A DNA stretch of 8,985 bases. Origin: Betaproteobacteria bacterium. Its GTDB lineage: Bacteria; Pseudomonadota; Gammaproteobacteria; Burkholderiales; Eutrophovitaceae. The position numbers were made by a program, and so were the translations under genes. The stretch lies in contig QXZO01000174.1 of assembly GCA_009886305.1 (NCBI GenBank), positions 8,812-17,796 of the forward strand, in the 5' to 3' direction. Every line of letters starts with the position of its first letter. Position 1 is the stretch's first letter. Shown here piece after piece: positions 6,260-8,985 of the stretch. A model generated the notes under the pieces. The model was not told the origin of the DNA. It worked only from the letters and a program-made list of their open reading frames with translations, and did not search any database.

Positions 6260-7024
6260 TCATGTAAATCTAGTTAAAAATTCTGCGGACAGCGATTGAT
6301 AGGCAAGCGCCCCCTTAGACATCTTGTCATAAATCAATACGGGGAGACCATGACTAGGAGCCTCTGCAACTCGCACATTCCTGGGTATTACGGTTTCAAA
6401 TAGCTTGTCGCCAAAGTGTGCATCGAGCTGCTCGGAAACCTGCTGAGATAGGGAATTACGGCCATCAAACATCGTTCTGACTAAGCCGCCAATTTCAAGA
6501 GTGGGATTCATATATGACTTAATACGCTTGATTGTGTCAACAAGATCGCTCAAGCCTTCTAGAGCGTAATACTCACATTGCATGGGAATAATTACATATT
6601 TTGCCGCAGTTAAACCATTGATGGTGAGAAGACTAAGGGCGGGCGGACAATCGATGAGGACAAAATCGTAATCGTCCGTTACTCTCTCTAACGCTCGCTT
6701 GAGGATGGCTTCACGGCCGTCTATACCGACCAATTCTACCTCTGCGCCCGCTAAATGCTGATTAGCGGTCACTATATCGTAGCCAGCAGCTGGGCTTTGA
6801 ACCTTTACGCTCCCGATTCCCGCGGATTCAGTTAAAACATCGTATACACCAGTCTCAGCCTCTAACTTGTCAATGCCACTTCCAGTGGTGGCATTCCCTT
6901 GAGGGTCTAGATCAATGAGCAGTACACGCTTTCCCTGGGCGGCGACACCCGCCCCAAGATTTATAGCGGTGGTGGTTTTCGCTACACCTCCTTTTTGGTT
7001 TGCTATAGCAATAATGCGACTCAC
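6260..7024 (-). CDS. parA: Chromosome partitioning ATPase ParA (Soj family)
   Basis: ParA is the ATP-dependent, DNA-binding partner of ParB; its nucleoid gradient pulls ParB-bound origins apart. It has 254 residues, typical of the short chromosomal Soj-type class without an extra N-terminal helix-turn-helix domain. The deviant Walker A motif KGGVAKTTT (11-19) has the signature lysines Lys11 and Lys16. The A' motif LLIDLDPQGNAT (35-46) carries Asp38 and Asp40. The Walker B motif FVLIDCPP (121-128) has Asp125. The start codon is GTG (7024-7022), set by the universal position of the Walker motif close to the N-terminus and by AAGGT seven bases upstream. It starts 14 bases after the rsmG stop and runs into parB with 22 bases between, so parAB are one unit with the genes upstream. 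Confidence 0.98.
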   Translation of the reverse strand: MSRIIAIANQKGGVAKTTTAINLGAGVAAQGKRVLLIDLDPQGNATTGSGIDKLEAETGVYDVLTESAGIGSVKVQSPAAGYDIVTANQHLAGAEVELVGIDGREAILKRALERVTDDYDFVLIDCPPALSLLTINGLTAAKYVIIPMQCEYYALEGLSDLVDTIKRIKSYMNPTLEIGGLVRTMFDGRNSLSQQVSEQLDAHFGDKLFETVIPRNVRVAEAPSHGLPVLIYDKMSKGALAYQSLSAEFLTRFT

Positions 7025-7031
7025 TTCAGTT

Positions 7032-7036
7032 ACCTT
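7032..7036 (-). promoter_or_regulatory. Shine-Dalgarno deciding the GTG start of parA
   Basis: AAGGT on the minus strand sits seven bases before the GTG at 7024-7022, in the short gap after rsmG. It supports the GTG start, which yields the expected MSRIIAIANQKGG N-terminus. Confidence 0.7.
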
Positions 7037-7038
7037 TT

Positions 7039-7674
7039 TTATATTTGAAGATCGGGGGCGAGCTCAACAACATGACGCTCGGCGTTAAGTTGAGGCACTC
7101 GGAGGTTCCTTACTTTCTTTATTCTTTCCTTAGGTATTATCGCCAATTCTGCTTCAGGGTATTTACCTTTCATCGCAATTAAAGTTCCATCCTGGCTACA
7201 AAGTCGCGACGCTTTTCGAAGAAAAGTTTTTAGCTCACTAAACGCTCGAGAAACAATAACGTCAAATCGTTTCGCTGGGTCATAGCTTTCAATTCTTGAG
7301 GTCTCAATCGTTACATTTTTAAGTCCAAGCTCGATGGTGACTTGTTTTAAAAAGGTTGTTTTTTTTGCGCTCCGATCCAAAAGTACTACTTCGCGCTCCG
7401 GCTGTGTAATTGCTATTGGTAGGCCTGGAAAACCACCTCCCGTTCCAATGTCAAGTAATGTTCCGCTAGGCAGAATACTTATAATAGAACAAGAATCATA
7501 CAAGTGAGCACTTACCCACTTCGCTTTAGGGGCAATTGATGTAATGTTATAAACTTGATTCCACTTGCCCAACAAAATCAAATATTGTCGATACATGTCG
7601 ATCTCACTCTTTGTTGCCTTTAAACCCATTAGCTTCAGAGCGGCTCCGGAAATCTCATTAAAATCACTCACCAT
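7039..7674 (-). CDS. rsmG: 16S rRNA (guanine-527-N7) methyltransferase RsmG
   Basis: RsmG (formerly GidB) uses S-adenosylmethionine to methylate N7 of G527 in the 530 loop of 16S rRNA; its loss in other bacteria gives low-level streptomycin resistance. From the ATG at 7674-7672 the protein has 211 residues (E. coli 207). The family segment KWNQVYNITSI (37-47) is followed by the SAM-binding motif LLDIGTGGGFPGLPIAI (73-89), VVLLDRSAKKTTFL (96-109), the SRAFSEL motif (142-148), AMKGKYP (167-173) and the terminal ERHVVEL (199-205). The ATG overlaps the mnmG stop as TGATG, pointing to translational coupling; no clear Shine-Dalgarno is visible. A TTG one codon earlier is possible but less likely. 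An A8 run (minus strand) lies in the SAKKTT codons. Confidence 0.97.
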   Translation of the reverse strand: MVSDFNEISGAALKLMGLKATKSEIDMYRQYLILLGKWNQVYNITSIAPKAKWVSAHLYDSCSIISILPSGTLLDIGTGGGFPGLPIAITQPEREVVLLDRSAKKTTFLKQVTIELGLKNVTIETSRIESYDPAKRFDVIVSRAFSELKTFLRKASRLCSQDGTLIAMKGKYPEAELAIIPKERIKKVRNLRVPQLNAERHVVELAPDLQI

Positions 7675-8985
7675 CAAAAGGCAGTTTTTACCTGATTACC
7701 ACGGTCTGTTAAGGATTGATTTAGCCTTTTAATATAGACCGCTAATATACTTACAGCAGCTGGCGTAATACCCGATACCCGACTCGCGTGCCCTAATGTG
7801 CTTGGACGAGTGGAAATTAATTTTTGCCTAGCCTCGGAAGACAAACCCGGTACTGTTTTATAGTCGACGTCCTCGGGAATCTTAACCCCCTCAAGACTAA
7901 CCATCTTTGTCACCTCCTCTTTTTGGCGACTAATATAACCTTGATATTTAGCTTGGATTTCCACTTGCTCGGCCACAACCTCGTCTTCAACACCAGGGCC
8001 GACGCCAACCAAACTCATTAAAGCATCATAATTTACTTCAGGCCGCCTCAGAAGCTGAATTGCAGAATATTCATGATCCAACGCTTTGCCAACGACTTGT
8101 TTTATTTTATCTTGATCATCACAACTCGGACTAACAAACAACTTAGTGAGGCGCGCTGTTTCAATCTCAATTGAGATTCGCTTCCGCTCAAAACTCTCCC
8201 ATCGACGGTCGTCAACAAGGCCGAGATCTCGGCCTATCGGGGTTAACCTAAGATCTGCATTATCTTCTCTAAGGCTTAATCGATACTCCGCTCGACTAGT
8301 AAACATCCGATAAGGCTCTGTCACACCTCGAGTAATCAAATCGTCAACCAATACACCCAGATAAGCCTCGTCTCGCCTGGGGTACCAACCGTCCTCACCT
8401 GCCACCTTCCGCGACGCATTCAATCCGGCCAACAATCCTTGCGCAGCGGCTTCCTCATACCCTGTTGTGCCATTAATTTGTCCGGCAAAAAACAAATTTT
8501 CCAACGCTTTTGTCTCTAAGGTTGGTTTAAGCGCTCGAGGATCAAAATAATCATATTCGATAGCATATCCAGGCCTTAGGATATAGGCTTGCTCGAGGCC
8601 CTTGATCGACTTAACTATTTCGCTTTGTATGTCGAACGGAAGACTGGTGGAAATGCCGTTTGGATAATATTCGTTGGTATTCAAGCCCTCCGGCTCAAGG
8701 AAAATTTGATGGTGTTCGCGATCGGAAAAGCGAACCACCTTGTCCTCAATTGACGGACAATAACGTGGTCCAACACCTTCTATCAATCCGGTATATAGCG
8801 GCGACCGATCCAAGCCTGAGCGAATAAGGTCATGGGTTTCTTCATTTGTGTGTGTAATCCAACATGGAACCTGTCGCGGATGCTCGTCCCGAGATCCGAC
8901 GAAAGAAAACACCGGCCTCTCAGAATCGCCGTCTTGCCTCTCGAGAGCAGAAAAATCAATAGTACGGCCATCAATTCTAGGGGGG
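7674..8985 (-). CDS. mnmG: tRNA uridine-5-carboxymethylaminomethyl modification enzyme MnmG, C-terminal two thirds (runs off the right edge)
   Basis: MnmG (formerly GidA) is an FAD protein that acts with MnmE to place the cmnm5 group on the wobble uridine of certain tRNAs. The open frame continues to the window edge, reading PPRIDGRTIDFSALERQDGD before the first internal GTG, so the GTG at 8912 is not the start. About 436 residues are present; alignment with E. coli (recalled, 629 residues) suggests about 200 N-terminal residues with the FAD-binding GxGxxG are outside. Visible are the conserved HPRQVPCWITHTNE, the Cys of GPRYCPSIEDK (codon 8759-8757, matching essential Cys277), FLEPEGLNTNEYYPNGISTS, GQINGTTGYEEAAAQGL and FTSRAEYRLSLREDNADLRLT. 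The C-terminal helical region needed for MnmE and tRNA contact ends in SRVSGITPAAVSILAVYIK. The stop codon overlaps the rsmG start. Confidence 0.98.
   Translation of the reverse strand, partial: PPRIDGRTIDFSALERQDGDSERPVFSFVGSRDEHPRQVPCWITHTNEETHDLIRSGLDRSPLYTGLIEGVGPRYCPSIEDKVVRFSDREHHQIFLEPEGLNTNEYYPNGISTSLPFDIQSEIVKSIKGLEQAYILRPGYAIEYDYFDPRALKPTLETKALENLFFAGQINGTTGYEEAAAQGLLAGLNASRKVAGEDGWYPRRDEAYLGVLVDDLITRGVTEPYRMFTSRAEYRLSLREDNADLRLTPIGRDLGLVDDRRWESFERKRISIEIETARLTKLFVSPSCDDQDKIKQVVGKALDHEYSAIQLLRRPEVNYDALMSLVGVGPGVEDEVVAEQVEIQAKYQGYISRQKEEVTKMVSLEGVKIPEDVDYKTVPGLSSEARQKLISTRPSTLGHASRVSGITPAAVSILAVYIKRLNQSLTDRGNQVKTAF

Noticed and set aside
6512..6540. TTGACA inside parA as a promoter for parB
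   Set aside because: The -35 box is perfect but the best -10 at 17 bases (TCATAT) matches only 3 of 6, and the bases lie within a conserved coding region.
8910..8912. GTG as the start of a 412-residue protein at the right edge
   Set aside because: The frame stays open to base 8985 and the upstream residues (PPRIDGRTIDFSALE) match the internal part of MnmG, so this is a partial gene and not a short one.
1..8985. Replication origin or DnaA box cluster inside the window
   Set aside because: mnmG and parAB often lie close to oriC, but no TTATCCACA-like boxes or AT-rich unwinding region were seen here.

Overview
The window is a compact, ordinary housekeeping block in which every gene lies on the minus strand. 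Read in the direction of transcription (from base 8985 down to base 1) it holds mnmG (3' two thirds), rsmG, parA, parB, atpI, atpB, atpE, atpF, atpH, atpA, atpG and the first 62 codons of atpD. About 97% of the window is coding, and no stretch near 300 bases lacks a gene. No RNA genes, insertion sequences, CRISPR arrays or foreign-looking islands were seen.

Organism. The order mnmG-rsmG-parA-parB-atpI-atpBEFHAGD is the arrangement known from Gammaproteobacteria such as Pseudomonas, and also from Betaproteobacteria. Subunit c (AtpE), subunit a (AtpB) and AtpI look most like the Pseudomonas type. Several F1 subunits (AtpA, the AtpG core, the AtpD N-terminus) also carry wording I associate with Betaproteobacteria. 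The G+C content looks moderate by eye. My best guess is a gammaproteobacterium outside the enteric group, possibly an uncultured aquatic lineage of the broad Pseudomonadales/Oceanospirillales area. The species cannot be named from this window.

Layout. Bases 8985-5371 form a tightly packed mnmG-rsmG-parA-parB unit. MnmG and RsmG modify tRNA and 16S rRNA respectively. ParA and ParB form the chromosome segregation pair and are usually encoded close to oriC, which is probably to the right of this window. Bases 5370-5256 are the only real regulatory gap. They carry a strong sigma-70 type promoter (TTGACA, 17-base spacer, TAAAAT) that should drive the atp operon. Bases 5255-1 hold the atp operon: assembly factor AtpI, the membrane Fo part (a, c, b), then the F1 part (delta, alpha, gamma, beta). 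The epsilon gene atpC is expected just beyond base 1.

How the genes work together. The F-type ATP synthase couples proton flow through the a/c interface to ATP synthesis in the alpha/beta hexamer. The key residues are present: Arg196 in subunit a, Asp62 in subunit c, and the P-loop and Arg376 in alpha. Expression appears tuned in the usual way, with an AU-rich leader plus a good Shine-Dalgarno in front of atpE, whose product is needed in many copies per complex.

I found no convincing undescribed system here. The points worth a second look are modest: the atp promoter, the AU-rich atpE leader, a 2-residue insertion in a conserved loop of AtpA, mixed beta/gamma affinity of the F1 subunits, and an inverted repeat at the end of parB.
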